Position numbers and translations under genes: made by a program. From Corynebacterium jeikeium (GTDB taxonomy: Bacteria; Actinomycetota; Actinomycetes; Mycobacteriales; Mycobacteriaceae), in contig NZ_CP063195.1 of NCBI RefSeq assembly GCF_028609885.1, positions 1 to 64,000 of the forward strand: 64,000 nucleotides of DNA. Reading direction: 5' to 3'. The first letter of the stretch is position 1. The number at the start of each line of letters is the position of its first letter. Shown here piece by piece: positions 1 to 10,778 of this stretch. A model generated the notes under the pieces. That model did no database searches. It was not told the DNA's origin and saw only the letters and a program-made list of their open reading frames with translations.

Positions 1-1752
1 ATGAGTAACTCGAACTTCTCCATCGAGGAACACTTCCCAGATATGTGGGATGCCATCATGCACGATTGGCTTGCCGATAGCTCGTCGGCTAATCCCGATC
101 CGGACCTACCGGTCATCTCCCCTAAGCAGCGCTCCCTACTGCGAAAGGTCACGCCAGTCGGACTTATGGGGCGCATTGTGGTGCTGGAAACCCCGAACAA
201 GTGGACTAAGGAGTCGATCGAAAAGGACCTGATCGATCCCATCAAACACGTCCTTAAGACACGTCTGGATCTCTCCGTAAGTCTTGCCATCACCAGCACC
301 AATGGGGAATCCGAGGATAACGCGAATAAGGCCGACGACACTCCCACCGATGCTGAACCTGTTGGCGATACCCACGAAGGGGCGTCACAAAAAGGGTCGG
401 TAGCAACCGCAGACGACCTTTCGATGTCGCAGGTAGAGGAACTGGTCAACAAGGCCGAGCAGAGGGACGGCGCGTCGCAGGCTGGGGTTAGCAGTGCGGC
501 CGAAACTGCTGAGGAAGCGGCACGGCGCCGGGAGCATGACGCCGACGAGCTCGCCGGGCAATATTCAGCGACGGAGAACCATATCGACCCGAACCCGTCT
601 CCGACGCCCACGCGCTGGACGAACAAGGAGACCGCGCACCGTCCGGCCCCGCGGCACACATCGCCCCACACCCCTTCGCCGCAACCGTCTTCGAGCTTCA
701 ACGATGGGCTCGACGGCGAATCGCTACTGAACAAGAACTACACATTCGAAAACTTTGTGGTCGGATCATCCAATAACTTCGCCGCCGCAGCCTGTCGTGC
801 GGTGGCCGAGGCGCCGGCCAAGGCATACAACCCTTTGTTTATCTGGGGCGAATCGGGCCTGGGCAAGACCCACCTGCTGCACGCCATTGGCCATTACGCC
901 AAAGAACTACAGCCGAATATGCGCGTGAAGTATGTGAGTTCGGAAGAGCTGACGAACGACTTCATTAACTCGATCGCAAACGACACCCGCGAATCCTTCA
1001 AGCGGCGCTACCGCAACCTGGACATGCTGATCGTGGATGATATTCAGTTCCTGCAGAACAAGGAGTCCACGCAGGAGGAGTTCTTCCACACGTTCAACGC
1101 CCTGCACCAGGCTAATAAGCAGATCGTTTTGAGCTCCGACCGGCCTCCCCGGCAGCTGACCACCCTGGAGGATCGTCTACGCACTCGCTTCGAAGGCGGC
1201 CTGATTACGGACGTGCAGACTCCGGATCTGGAAACGCGCATTGCGATTCTGACGAAGAAGGCAGAATCCGACAATGTGCAGTTGCCGGAGGATGTGAAGG
1301 TGCTCATTGCCAGCCGCTACGAAAAGTCCATCCGCGAGCTCGACGGTGCCTTGATTCGCGTGACGGCCTACTGCGCGTTAAGCCACGAACCTTTGACTGT
1401 AGAAACGGCCGAGATCGCGCTGCGCGATATTTCGCCGGCGGACCAGGACGTGGAGATCGTGCCCCAGCACGTCATTGAAGTGGTGGCGAATTACTTCAAC
1501 CTGACCACGGACGAACTGGTGGGGAAGGGTAGAGCCAAGAAATTTGTGCAGGCTCGACAGATTGCAATGTATCTCTGCCGCGAGTTAACGGATCTGTCCC
1601 TGCCGAAGCTGGGAAGCGCATTTGGCGGCCGCGACCACACCACGGTGATGTACGCCGAGCGACGGGTGCGGGAATCCCTGTCGGAGAACAAGAAGGTGTT
1701 CGATCAGGTGCAGGAACTAACACAAAAGATCAAGTCCCATGCCCGGGATTAG
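1..1752 (+). CDS. dnaA: Chromosomal replication initiator DnaA
   Basis: This 583-aa AAA+ ATPase binds DnaA boxes and melts oriC. Domain I lies at about residues 1-95. It is followed by an unusually long acidic, then Pro/Thr-rich linker (about 100-245), which makes the protein longer than the usual 450-520 aa. The AAA+ core has a Walker A motif GESGLGKT near residue 284 and a Walker B motif MLIVDDIQF near 342. Domain IV carries the DNA-binding signature [11 protein letters not shown] near 542. The ATG is the first base of the window, the usual numbering origin of a finished chromosome. The DnaA-box-rich region follows directly downstream. Confidence 0.98.
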   Translation: MSNSNFSIEEHFPDMWDAIMHDWLADSSSANPDPDLPVISPKQRSLLRKVTPVGLMGRIVVLETPNKWTKESIEKDLIDPIKHVLKTRLDLSVSLAITSTNGESEDNANKADDTPTDAEPVGDTHEGASQKGSVATADDLSMSQVEELVNKAEQRDGASQAGVSSAAETAEEAARRREHDADELAGQYSATENHIDPNPSPTPTRWTNKETAHRPAPRHTSPHTPSPQPSSSFNDGLDGESLLNKNYTFENFVVGSSNNFAAAACRAVAEAPAKAYNPLFIWGESGLGKTHLLHAIGHYAKELQPNMRVKYVSSEELTNDFINSIANDTRESFKRRYRNLDMLIVDDIQFLQNKESTQEEFFHTFNALHQANKQIVLSSDRPPRQLTTLEDRLRTRFEGGLITDVQTPDLETRIAILTKKAESDNVQLPEDVKVLIASRYEKSIRELDGALIRVTAYCALSHEPLTVETAEIALRDISPADQDVEIVPQHVIEVVANYFNLTTDELVGKGRAKKFVQARQIAMYLCRELTDLSLPKLGSAFGGRDHTTVMYAERRVRESLSENKKVFDQVQELTQKIKSHARD

Positions 1753-2368
1753 CTGTTCCCGCGGACAACAGCACCCCCGAAGGCAAAAGGGAGCGTGGGT
1801 TTCCCACAGTTTTCCCCAGATTCGGTGAGTTATCCACAGCGAGCCTGGGGATAACTCACGCGGCCCTGACCTTTGCTAGACCGGGATCCAACGCAGTTAT
1901 CCACAATTCCACAGGGTTTTCCACAAGTGTAATTTCAAACTTGTAATTCAAGGGGTAGTGGTTTTCGCGTCCATCGGGTGCGCCATACAGGATGAAAAGT
2001 TATCTGCGTCACAAAACAGCGCACCGTCCCCTGGGGAAAACTGCCACTAAACTGGGCAAACAGCAGTGGACAAGATGTGTACAACTTGCGACCCGCCAAA
2101 GTTATCCACAGCCAAGGTTTGTTATTCACAATTTGTCCACCAGATCATCAACACCCAAACGCGCCCTGCGACGTGCATGGATTAGGGTTTGTACACAGGA
2201 TCCACAACACCTACTACGACTGCTATCTCTCTAAATAAAAGGGAATAAACAGAAATAGAGCTTGTGGGTTAACCTTGATCAGACGAACCTCGAGGACCGC
2301 TAGACCTCGAGAACCCCGAAAACCTCAAAAACTACGAGAGCGACGAGAGCACGGAAGTTAGGTTGAGC
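1753..2368. other. oriC: Origin of replication (oriC) between dnaA and dnaN
   Basis: This 616-bp spacer has no supportable gene. It carries perfect DnaA boxes TTATCCACA at 1830-1838, 1897-1905 and 2102-2110. Close variants are TTTTCCACA at 1917-1925, TTATTCACA at 2122-2130, TTGTACACA at 2189-2197 and a minus-strand TTGTACACA at 2076-2084. A-rich stretches near 1930-1960 and 2225-2260 could be unwinding regions. The dnaA-oriC-dnaN arrangement is the standard actinobacterial origin. The promoter of dnaN must lie in its right end. Confidence 0.9.
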
Positions 2369-3553
2369 ATGGATAGCCAAGCAGTGAGTTTCATTGTTCC
2401 CAAGGATGACTTCGCATCCGCCCTCGGTTGGGTAGCTCGCTCCCTGCCTAGCAAGCCGACCCAACCCATTTTGCGCGGTGTGATGATTGTCGCCGATGAC
2501 GAAGGGTTGGAACTTTCAGGATTTGACCGCGAAGTCTCCACTCGCGTGCGCATCAATGCCGAGGTTAACGAGCCCGGCAAGATTCTCGTAGCTGGCAAGC
2601 TAGCTTCCGACATCGTCGGCTCCTTGCCGAATAAGCCGATCAACATCGAGTTCGACGGCACCACTGTGATTCTCAAGACTGGTAAGTCCAAGTTCGAGCT
2701 ACCGGCAATGACCATCGAGGACTACCCGGTTCTGCCGGAACTGCCGGAAGTCACCGGCACTATTGACCCGAACCTCTTCGCGGAATCCATTTCGCAGGTC
2801 GCCGTAGCGGCTGGACGCGACGACACCCTACCGATGCTCACTGGCGTGCACGTTGAAATCGATGGCGAGAATGTCATCATGGTTGCCACCGACCGCTTCC
2901 GTCTGGCCGTCCGCAGTTTCCAGTGGAACCCGGCACAGGCCGATGCGCAGGCGAAGCTGCTGATTCCAGCCCGCACCCTGGCGGATACCGCGCGCTCCAT
3001 GGATCCGAATAACACCGATCCCATCGAAATCGCAGTGGGTAGTGGCGAGGACATCGGCGCCGATGGCCTGCTGGGTATTTCCACCGAGTCGCGCCACACG
3101 ACCACGCGCTTGCTCGACGCGGAATTCCCAAAGTTCCGCCCGCTTCTGCCGAAGACGCACACCGCCCTAGCCAGCGTGGAGATTGCTCCGCTGCAGGAGG
3201 CAATCAAGCGCGTCTCTATCGTCGCCGAGCGGAACTCCCAGATCCGGATGGACTTCAAGGACAACACCGTCACCCTTTCCGCGGGTGGCAGCGACGTCGG
3301 ATCCGCTACGGAAACTCTGGACTGCGCTTTCGCCGGCGAGCCGCTGGTCATCGCGTTTAACCCGAGCTACCTAAAGGAAGGCCTGGCGGCCATCCACACG
3401 CCGCGTGTTGTTTTCGGCTTCACCATGGCCTCCCGTCCCGCTATCTTGCTGCCGGATCCGGGCGAACTGCCGGAGGCCGATGCAGAGGGCAACTTCGCAA
3501 CTCCGGAAACGGACTTCACCTACCTGCTGATGCCCGTGCGCCTGCCGGGCTAA
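2369..3553 (+). CDS. dnaN: DNA polymerase III beta subunit (sliding clamp)
   Basis: DnaN forms the ring that tethers polymerase III to DNA. The product is 394 aa, the normal length, and shows the three-fold clamp architecture (domains at about 1-125, 126-250 and 251-394), ending in the typical YLLMPVRLPG. I chose ATG 2369 (MDSQAVSF), preceded by AGG at 2360-2362. A TTG six bases upstream (2363) is in frame with a GGAAG at 2353 and cannot be excluded. It lies between oriC and recF, the standard order. Confidence 0.97.
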   Translation: MDSQAVSFIVPKDDFASALGWVARSLPSKPTQPILRGVMIVADDEGLELSGFDREVSTRVRINAEVNEPGKILVAGKLASDIVGSLPNKPINIEFDGTTVILKTGKSKFELPAMTIEDYPVLPELPEVTGTIDPNLFAESISQVAVAAGRDDTLPMLTGVHVEIDGENVIMVATDRFRLAVRSFQWNPAQADAQAKLLIPARTLADTARSMDPNNTDPIEIAVGSGEDIGADGLLGISTESRHTTTRLLDAEFPKFRPLLPKTHTALASVEIAPLQEAIKRVSIVAERNSQIRMDFKDNTVTLSAGGSDVGSATETLDCAFAGEPLVIAFNPSYLKEGLAAIHTPRVVFGFTMASRPAILLPDPGELPEADAEGNFATPETDFTYLLMPVRLPG

Positions 3554-3595
3554 GCCAAGGTTGATTTGGTTTTCTAGGTTGATTTCAAGCTAACC

Positions 3596-4873
3596 GTGTA
3601 TGTCTCCAATCTTCGTCTGAGTAATTACAGGTCGTGGGAGGAACTCGACCTGCAGCTCAGCCCTGGCATCACGATCTTTTCCGGCCCTAACGGCCACGGG
3701 AAAACCAATATCGTTGAGGCACTCGGTTACCTTGCCCACTTAAGCTCGCACCGTGTTAACTCTGATGCCGCCCTGGTGCGACGTGGAGAAGAGATTGCCA
3801 ACATCTCTGCGACCGCCGTGAACAATGGCCGCGAACTCACTGCTCATCTGGCTATCCGTGCTCGGGGCTCGAACCGCGCGCACATCAACCGGGCTGCTAT
3901 GAATTCCCAACGGGATCTGCTCGGAGTCGTGCGAACGACGTTGTTTTCTCCCGAAGATTTGGCGCTGATCCGCGGCGAGCCTGAGCAGCGCCGTCATTTT
4001 CTAGATGCGATCATGGTCGCCCGATACCCACGCCTAGCTGCGGTAAAGGCGGATTACGACAAAGCCTTGCGCCAGCGAAATGCGCTGCTACGGCAGTCGG
4101 CCTTTGCTCTGCGGCTCGTCGTCGGCGCTCCGAAGGGAGCAAGCCACAACCTTTCGGAAGACATCAAGGCCGATGCTGAATCCGCCCTGGCTACTCTCGA
4201 TGTGTGGGATAGTCAGCTGGCCGCGCTGGGCGCACAGATCATGTCGGCGCGCGTTCAAATCGTTCACGACCTCGCCCCGCATCTTCAGCAGACGTATCAA
4301 TCTCTCGCTCCGCAATCGCGCCCCGCGCACATGTCCTACACGTCCACCATCGATGTAGAGCTTGCTGATCTGGGTATTCGCCTTGGTGTGAGCGAGCCGA
4401 ACCAGCCCACGGCTTTACTCAGCCCTGAGATCGCAGAGGCTACGCTGCTGCAGGCTTTCGCCAACAAGCGCCCCCAGGAGGTCGAGCGCGGGACCACGCT
4501 GCTTGGCCCTCACCGCGATGATGTGAATTTGATCCTCGGCCACCAGCCCGCCAAGGGCTACGCCTCGCACGGTGAATCCTGGTCCTTCGCTCTCTCGCTG
4601 CGGCTTGCTGCGTTTTTCATGCAGCGCGGGGACGGGGTTGAGCCCGTCGTGATCCTCGACGATGTTTTTGCAGAGCTCGATTCTTCTCGACGCCAGCACC
4701 TCGTCGACCTCATCTCCAGCGCCGAACAGGTCCTCATCACGGCCGCGGTGGATGAGGACATTCCAGAGGCTCTGCGGGATGTGGCGAAGATCTACACTAT
4801 TGATGAACTCAAGAATTCCGCGTTAAGCACGGCGGAACGCGCAGTAAAGGATGGCGAGGCTGATGGCGACTGA
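3596..4873 (+). CDS. recF: DNA replication and repair protein RecF
   Basis: RecF is an SMC-like ABC ATPase that, with RecO and RecR, loads RecA at gaps. The 425-aa product has Walker A GPNGHGKTN at residues 30-38 and Walker B PVVILDDVFAELD near residue 350. The start is GTG (MYVSNLRLSNYRSW), 42 bp after dnaN, so both are probably cotranscribed. The C-terminus overlaps the next gene. An insert with a run of Ala/Gly residues around 170-185 is somewhat unusual but lies in a variable region. Confidence 0.96.
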   Translation: MYVSNLRLSNYRSWEELDLQLSPGITIFSGPNGHGKTNIVEALGYLAHLSSHRVNSDAALVRRGEEIANISATAVNNGRELTAHLAIRARGSNRAHINRAAMNSQRDLLGVVRTTLFSPEDLALIRGEPEQRRHFLDAIMVARYPRLAAVKADYDKALRQRNALLRQSAFALRLVVGAPKGASHNLSEDIKADAESALATLDVWDSQLAALGAQIMSARVQIVHDLAPHLQQTYQSLAPQSRPAHMSYTSTIDVELADLGIRLGVSEPNQPTALLSPEIAEATLLQAFANKRPQEVERGTTLLGPHRDDVNLILGHQPAKGYASHGESWSFALSLRLAAFFMQRGDGVEPVVILDDVFAELDSSRRQHLVDLISSAEQVLITAAVDEDIPEALRDVAKIYTIDELKNSALSTAERAVKDGEADGD

Positions 4874-5390
4874 CCCAGTAGCCCAAGCCCTCGCTGCCAT
4901 GAAGAAGGCCGGTGGTTCCCCGCAGGCTGAGTTGCCGCTGGTGGCGTCACCAAAAAAGAACAAGAAGACAACGTTCCGCAAGGCGACCAGGTACAAGACC
5001 CGCATGGATGGGCGGCTCGATCGTAGTTACCGCGACCCGAAGCGTTTCGGTGCGCTGATTGGGCGGGAGATCAAGCGGCAGGGCTGGCAGCAGCGGGTGA
5101 GCGTTGCGCGGATCATGAACGCCTGGCCGGAGCTGGTGGGTGACAAGATTGCCGAACACACTCGCCCGGTGCGGTATGAGGAGGAAGCGCAGATCCTGGT
5201 GATCGAGTGCGATTCCACCCCGTGGACCACTCAGCTGCGCTACATGCAGACCGTGATCCTGCAGGCCATAGCCAAGCGTGCCGGTGAGGACGTGGTGGCT
5301 CAATTGCGGATCGAAGGACCAAACATCCGCCGGCCGAAATACGGCAAGCTGCGCGTGCAAGGGCGCGGACCGCGAGACGACTTCGGATGA
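4851..5390 (+). CDS. dciA: DciA-type helicase loader (DUF721 protein)
   Basis: The 179-aa protein has the DUF721 core AWPELVGDKIAEHTRPV with the following short strand VIECDSTPWTTQL and a C-terminal KH-like fold (about residues 60-160). Established knowledge: in bacteria without DnaC/DnaI, DciA interacts with the DnaB helicase and is needed for its loading. It sits in the usual actinobacterial place between recF and gyrB and overlaps recF by 23 bp. ATG 4851 or ATG 4863 could be the start; neither has a clean ribosome site, which fits translational coupling. The N-terminal 50 residues are basic and disordered and contain one copy of the dispersed GGCGTCA motif. Confidence 0.9.
   Translation: MARLMATDPVAQALAAMKKAGGSPQAELPLVASPKKNKKTTFRKATRYKTRMDGRLDRSYRDPKRFGALIGREIKRQGWQQRVSVARIMNAWPELVGDKIAEHTRPVRYEEEAQILVIECDSTPWTTQLRYMQTVILQAIAKRAGEDVVAQLRIEGPNIRRPKYGKLRVQGRGPRDDFG
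4940..4967 (+). repeat. Dispersed GGCGTCA/A-rich motif (instance in dciA)
   Basis: The sequence reads GGTGGCGTCA, then CC, then an A/G-rich tail AAAAAAGAACAAGAAG. It is one of the best matches to the recurrent motif described in the findings. Here it is read as VASPKKNKK in the disordered N-terminus of DciA. Confidence 0.5.
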
Positions 5391-5453
5391 TCTAAACACA
5401 GTTCAAATAGCTCAAACGGCCTGTCCAATGGCACCTTTAGGCCCGCGACGCGC

Positions 5454-5459
5454 TAGAAT
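5454..5459 (+). promoter_or_regulatory. Candidate -10 element of gyrB
   Basis: TAGAAT in the context GCTAGAATGGGG lies 42 bp before the gyrB start. The gyrA promoter region has the same TAGAATGG string (14248-14253), so the two gyrase genes may share promoter properties. No good -35 hexamer is visible. Confidence 0.45.
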
Positions 5460-5494
5460 GGGGTGGTTATTTACGCGCGAGAAAAGGAGTTTGA

Positions 5495-7525
<2,031 letters not shown>

Positions 7526-7534
7526 TCGAGTGCT

Positions 7535-8536
7535 GTGAGCGATTCGAAACACCAAGCGAAAACCACTCGTACGCAGCCACGCCGGGAGCCGACCCTGCTG
7601 CCGGTAGAGATGGCCGATGGCACCACGTCGCAGGTTCGCCTGTTCCTGCCTGGCACGGCGAAAGTAGGGGAAGAAGGTAGTGACGCCACCGCCTCCGGCA
7701 GTGCTGCGAACCCAGCGAACAACCCAGCGGATGCTTCGTGGGATCGTGCCCGTCCCTTGATTGTGGTGTGGCCAGGCTTTGGAATGGGCGCCCGCTACTA
7801 CGATCCGATCGCCTGGGAGCTGGCCGATCGCGGATACCCAGTAGTTACCGGCGAGCTGCGTGGGCAGGGTAGTTCCACGGCCGTAGCCACCCGCAAGCAC
7901 CAGTGGGGTTACCACCACTTGGCCTCTGAGGATTATCCGCGAACGATCCGGGCGGCGAAGGAAGCGTTGGGCGTCAATAAGAATCACCCCACGTTAATGC
8001 TCTGCCATTCGATGGGCGGACAGATCGGTGCGCTCTTCCTGGCGCGTCCCGAGGCTGCAGAGCTGGGCATTCGCGGGATGATGGGCGTGGGTTCCGGCAC
8101 CCCGTATTACAAGGGGTTTGAGGGTAAGCAGCGTACGCGCCTGCGCTTCGGGACGTACCAGATCATGCTGAATATCCTGCTGTTTGGATACCAGCCCGCG
8201 GGTGTGCTGGACCTGGCGGGTTATGGGCGCCAATCGGGCACGCAACTGCGCGAATGGTTCCGTTATGGGCAAACGAACCGCCTGCACAAGCTGGCGGATC
8301 AGGACATGGACTACGAAGAGGCGAAAAAGTCCGTGCGCACCCCGGTGCTGCTGACGCGTTGCGCGAATGACGAGGATTGTCCGACCGCTTCCGCGGAGAA
8401 CCTGGGCTCGGAGTTGCCCGCTGACGTGGTGCAGATCGAAGAGCTCGACTCACAGCTGGGGCACAACCGCTGGGCGCGAGAGCCGGAGCTGGTTTCCAAT
8501 CGGCTGGAGAAATTCTGGCGGGAAATAGCTGATTAG
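7535..8536 (+). CDS. Alpha/beta hydrolase (serine aminopeptidase/lipase-like)
   Basis: The 333-aa protein has an alpha/beta-hydrolase fold. The oxyanion region is VVWPGFGMG (about 77-85), the nucleophile elbow is CHSMGGQ with Ser159, a late acid lies in ANDEDCP (about 277) and the probable catalytic His is in LGHNRW. It has no signal peptide, so it is probably cytosolic. The GTG start lies 9 bp after gyrB, so it is likely cotranscribed. The substrate is unknown; monoacylglycerol-lipase-like and esterase roles are both possible. Confidence 0.85.
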   Translation: MSDSKHQAKTTRTQPRREPTLLPVEMADGTTSQVRLFLPGTAKVGEEGSDATASGSAANPANNPADASWDRARPLIVVWPGFGMGARYYDPIAWELADRGYPVVTGELRGQGSSTAVATRKHQWGYHHLASEDYPRTIRAAKEALGVNKNHPTLMLCHSMGGQIGALFLARPEAAELGIRGMMGVGSGTPYYKGFEGKQRTRLRFGTYQIMLNILLFGYQPAGVLDLAGYGRQSGTQLREWFRYGQTNRLHKLADQDMDYEEAKKSVRTPVLLTRCANDEDCPTASAENLGSELPADVVQIEELDSQLGHNRWAREPELVSNRLEKFWREIAD

Positions 8537-8587
8537 GGGCGCTCGAACTCGCGCCTGGGCGGCCAGGAGAGGGCCCGAAAGCATGTG

Positions 8588-8630
8588 AAAACCCGCGGCC
8601 CTTCCGGAGTAAGAAGGGGCCGCGGGTTTT
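8588..8630. terminator. Bidirectional rho-independent terminator
   Basis: The arms AAAACCCGCGGCCC.TTC (8588-8604) and GAAGGGGCCGCGGGTTTT (8613-8630) pair with one bulged base. T-runs follow on both strands. It lies between two convergent genes, the plus-strand hydrolase and the minus-strand surface protein. Confidence 0.85.
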
Positions 8631-8656
8631 ACCGTGTCTCGCTATGAAAGCGTGAG

Positions 8657-9280
8657 TTATGCCTGGCGGCGAGCGAACATCATCCAAGCGCCAGCGATCA
8701 TGGAGACCAGAGCCAGGCCAGCCAGGATGGAGATCTCCGGCTTAACACCGGTGTTAGCCAGCTGAGGGTTGCTTTCAGCCGGTGCCTCTGCGACCGGTGC
8801 CGCAGCCTCGCCCTCTGCCTCGCCCTCGGCCGGAGCGTCAGCTGCCGGTGCCTCGATGGCCTCCTTGGCCGGTGCCTCAGCGTTTGCAGCTGGTGCCTCT
8901 GCAGCCGGAGCCTTGGGCTTACCCTCGCCCTCAGCCGGAGTTTCTTCCTTCTCGCCGTCCTTCGGAGCCTCTGCCTCGTCGTCAGCTTCGCCCTTGTCAC
9001 CGGCGTTACCCAGGGCTGCGCCCAGAACGCCCAGGCCGACGATGCCGCCACCGATGCCGGCAGCGATCTTGTCTTCCTTGCTCATGTTGGAGGAGCCAGC
9101 CGGCTCCTCCTCGTTGCCAGCGCCCGGCTGTTCTTCGCCAGCGCCGTTGTCTCCCTCGGCCGGAGCCTCCGGAGCTGGGGAGCCCCCCTCTTCCTGAGCG
9201 CTAGCAACCGGGGTCAGCAGGGCCGCGGAAGCCAGAACGGTAGCAGCGGCGGTAGCGGTGATCTTCTTGGACAGCTTCAT
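8657..9280 (-). CDS. Wall-anchored Ala/Pro/Glu-rich surface protein (LANTG sorting signal)
   Basis: The 207-aa protein is secreted. It has a signal peptide MKLSKKITATAAATVLASA ending near VASAQ. A long low-complexity region follows, rich in Pro, Ala, Glu and Gly, with repeats of the type (A)PAEGEAEG. The C-terminal sorting signal is LANTG, then a hydrophobic segment (about 182-203) and the tail RRQA. The motif is of the LAxTG type, which class E sortases are known to use. A short hydrophobic patch near residue 70 (IGGGIVGLGVLGAALG) lies mid-protein. I chose ATG 9280 because AGGAGA lies 6 bases upstream; a longer in-frame start at 9310 has none. No sortase is in the window. Confidence 0.8.
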   Translation of the reverse strand: MKLSKKITATAAATVLASAALLTPVASAQEEGGSPAPEAPAEGDNGAGEEQPGAGNEEEPAGSSNMSKEDKIAAGIGGGIVGLGVLGAALGNAGDKGEADDEAEAPKDGEKEETPAEGEGKPKAPAAEAPAANAEAPAKEAIEAPAADAPAEGEAEGEAAAPVAEAPAESNPQLANTGVKPEISILAGLALVSMIAGAWMMFARRQA

Positions 9281-9479
9281 GTCATTCTCCTGAGTTTTGT
9301 GGGTAGCCAAACCATTTGGCTTCTGGGTGAAACGTCGGACATTCTTAAGGTAGCTTCCGCCGTCGGGTTCCTCAGCGCTAGGAATTGCAAAAACTCCTGC
9401 TCAGGCGGTTTACCGAAGCGCTTTCTTTAAAGAGACTGGTCAGCGCGAAATTGCACATATACGCAACTTTTCACACCAG

Positions 9480-10778
9480 TCACTTTGATTTACCCACGTA
9501 TGGGGGAACGAAAAGTCCCTTACCCAGGAAGTCATCTTTCCCGGACACTCCGGGGAACACATAGAAATATCCACCGCCGTAGGGTCGGATGTAATCCGCC
9601 AGCGGCTCGCCCTCTAGCCGCTTCTGCACGGTAATAAACTGCCGCTGCAGATCCTGCTGGAAGCACACAAACACTAAACCCACGTCCAGTGTGCCGTTGT
9701 CCAACACACCGTTGTCGTAGTTATAGGCGCGCCGCAGCATCAACTGGTCCGCCGTTTCCTCGGTTCGCGGGTTCGCCAAGCGGATGTGCGCATCTACCGG
9801 AATCACATCCCCTGTGGGGTCATCCAGATAGTCCGGCTCCTCCCACTCGTCGCCGCCGGAAAGCGGCCCGCCGCTGAAGCGCTCGCGGCCGAAGATCTGC
9901 TCCTGTTCAGCGATGGAGATACGATCCCAGAATTCGGTCAGCATCACGATCAGCCGCACGGCCATGTAGCTGCCGCCGGCTGCCCATTTCGGCTCGTCGT
10001 CGCCCGCCCACACCAACTCGTCGTGCTGCTCGGGCGTGGGATTAACGATTCCATCCTTAAATCCCAAGTGGTTGCGTTGCGTTCCGCTCGGACGGGGTGG
10101 GTTTTGGTATCCGGATTGACGCCACCGCACCGCCATCGCCCCGCGCGTGTGCCGCAGAATGTCGCGCAGCGCGTGCATCGCCGTATCCCGGTTGTGCGCG
10201 CAGATCTGCAGCACCAGGTCGCCGTGGCACTGCGCAGGATCCAGCGAATCATCCGCGAAGGCCTTCATGGTTTTGAGGTGCCTCGGCTTCTTGGCCTTTA
10301 GCCCGAAGCGATCGTCGAACAGCGTTGCGCCCGCCCCCAGGGTGATTGTCAGCCCGTCCACCGGCACGTCCTCGCCCAGCTCCCCGGAATCCGTTGCCGG
10401 ATACGCGATCCCATCGGGTGCCGCCGGACCCCCGGTGGTCAGCACGCGCGCCCGTTCGGTGATCGTCTGCAGCAACTCCTTTAGCTCTTCGCGCTTTTCA
10501 ACCAGCACGTCCAGACCACAGATGATCAGCTCCTTTTGCGGTGGCGTAATCACCCCCTGCTGGTGTTCGCCCTCAAAGGGATAGTTGGGTAGCTCGTCGC
10601 TACCGTCGTTCTCCTCGGCGGCGGCTCCGGTTTTTGCAAGGGTAGTGACGCCACCCACTCCAGCCAGCCCCAACATTCCGCCGAGCATGGTGCGCCTCGA
10701 AACCCGGGCGCCTCCGGGGCGGTTTTCCTGTTCGCCGTGGTCGTCTGTGGTGGCACGGGAATGAAAAGGACAGTTCAC
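9480..10778 (-). CDS. efeB: EfeB-type Dyp peroxidase/deferrochelatase (Tat-secreted)
   Basis: The 432-aa dye-decolorising peroxidase has a twin-arginine signal (SRRTMLGG, RR at residues 28-29) and the Dyp signature GFKDGIVNP. Further features are NYDNG and FVCFQQDL near the C-terminus. EfeB is a secreted haem peroxidase that oxidises ferrous iron or removes iron from haem. The start is GTG 10778, which overlaps the efeO stop as TAGTG and follows AGGAGG. A longer in-frame reading exists only inside efeO. It is the last gene of the phosphoesterase-efeO-efeB operon. Confidence 0.92.
   Translation of the reverse strand: MNCPFHSRATTDDHGEQENRPGGARVSRRTMLGGMLGLAGVGGVTTLAKTGAAAEENDGSDELPNYPFEGEHQQGVITPPQKELIICGLDVLVEKREELKELLQTITERARVLTTGGPAAPDGIAYPATDSGELGEDVPVDGLTITLGAGATLFDDRFGLKAKKPRHLKTMKAFADDSLDPAQCHGDLVLQICAHNRDTAMHALRDILRHTRGAMAVRWRQSGYQNPPRPSGTQRNHLGFKDGIVNPTPEQHDELVWAGDDEPKWAAGGSYMAVRLIVMLTEFWDRISIAEQEQIFGRERFSGGPLSGGDEWEEPDYLDDPTGDVIPVDAHIRLANPRTEETADQLMLRRAYNYDNGVLDNGTLDVGLVFVCFQQDLQRQFITVQKRLEGEPLADYIRPYGGGYFYVFPGVSGKDDFLGKGLFVPPYVGKSK

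Noticed and set aside
1753..2368. Small frames inside oriC
   Set aside because: They cross DnaA boxes and have no ribosome site or coding bias.
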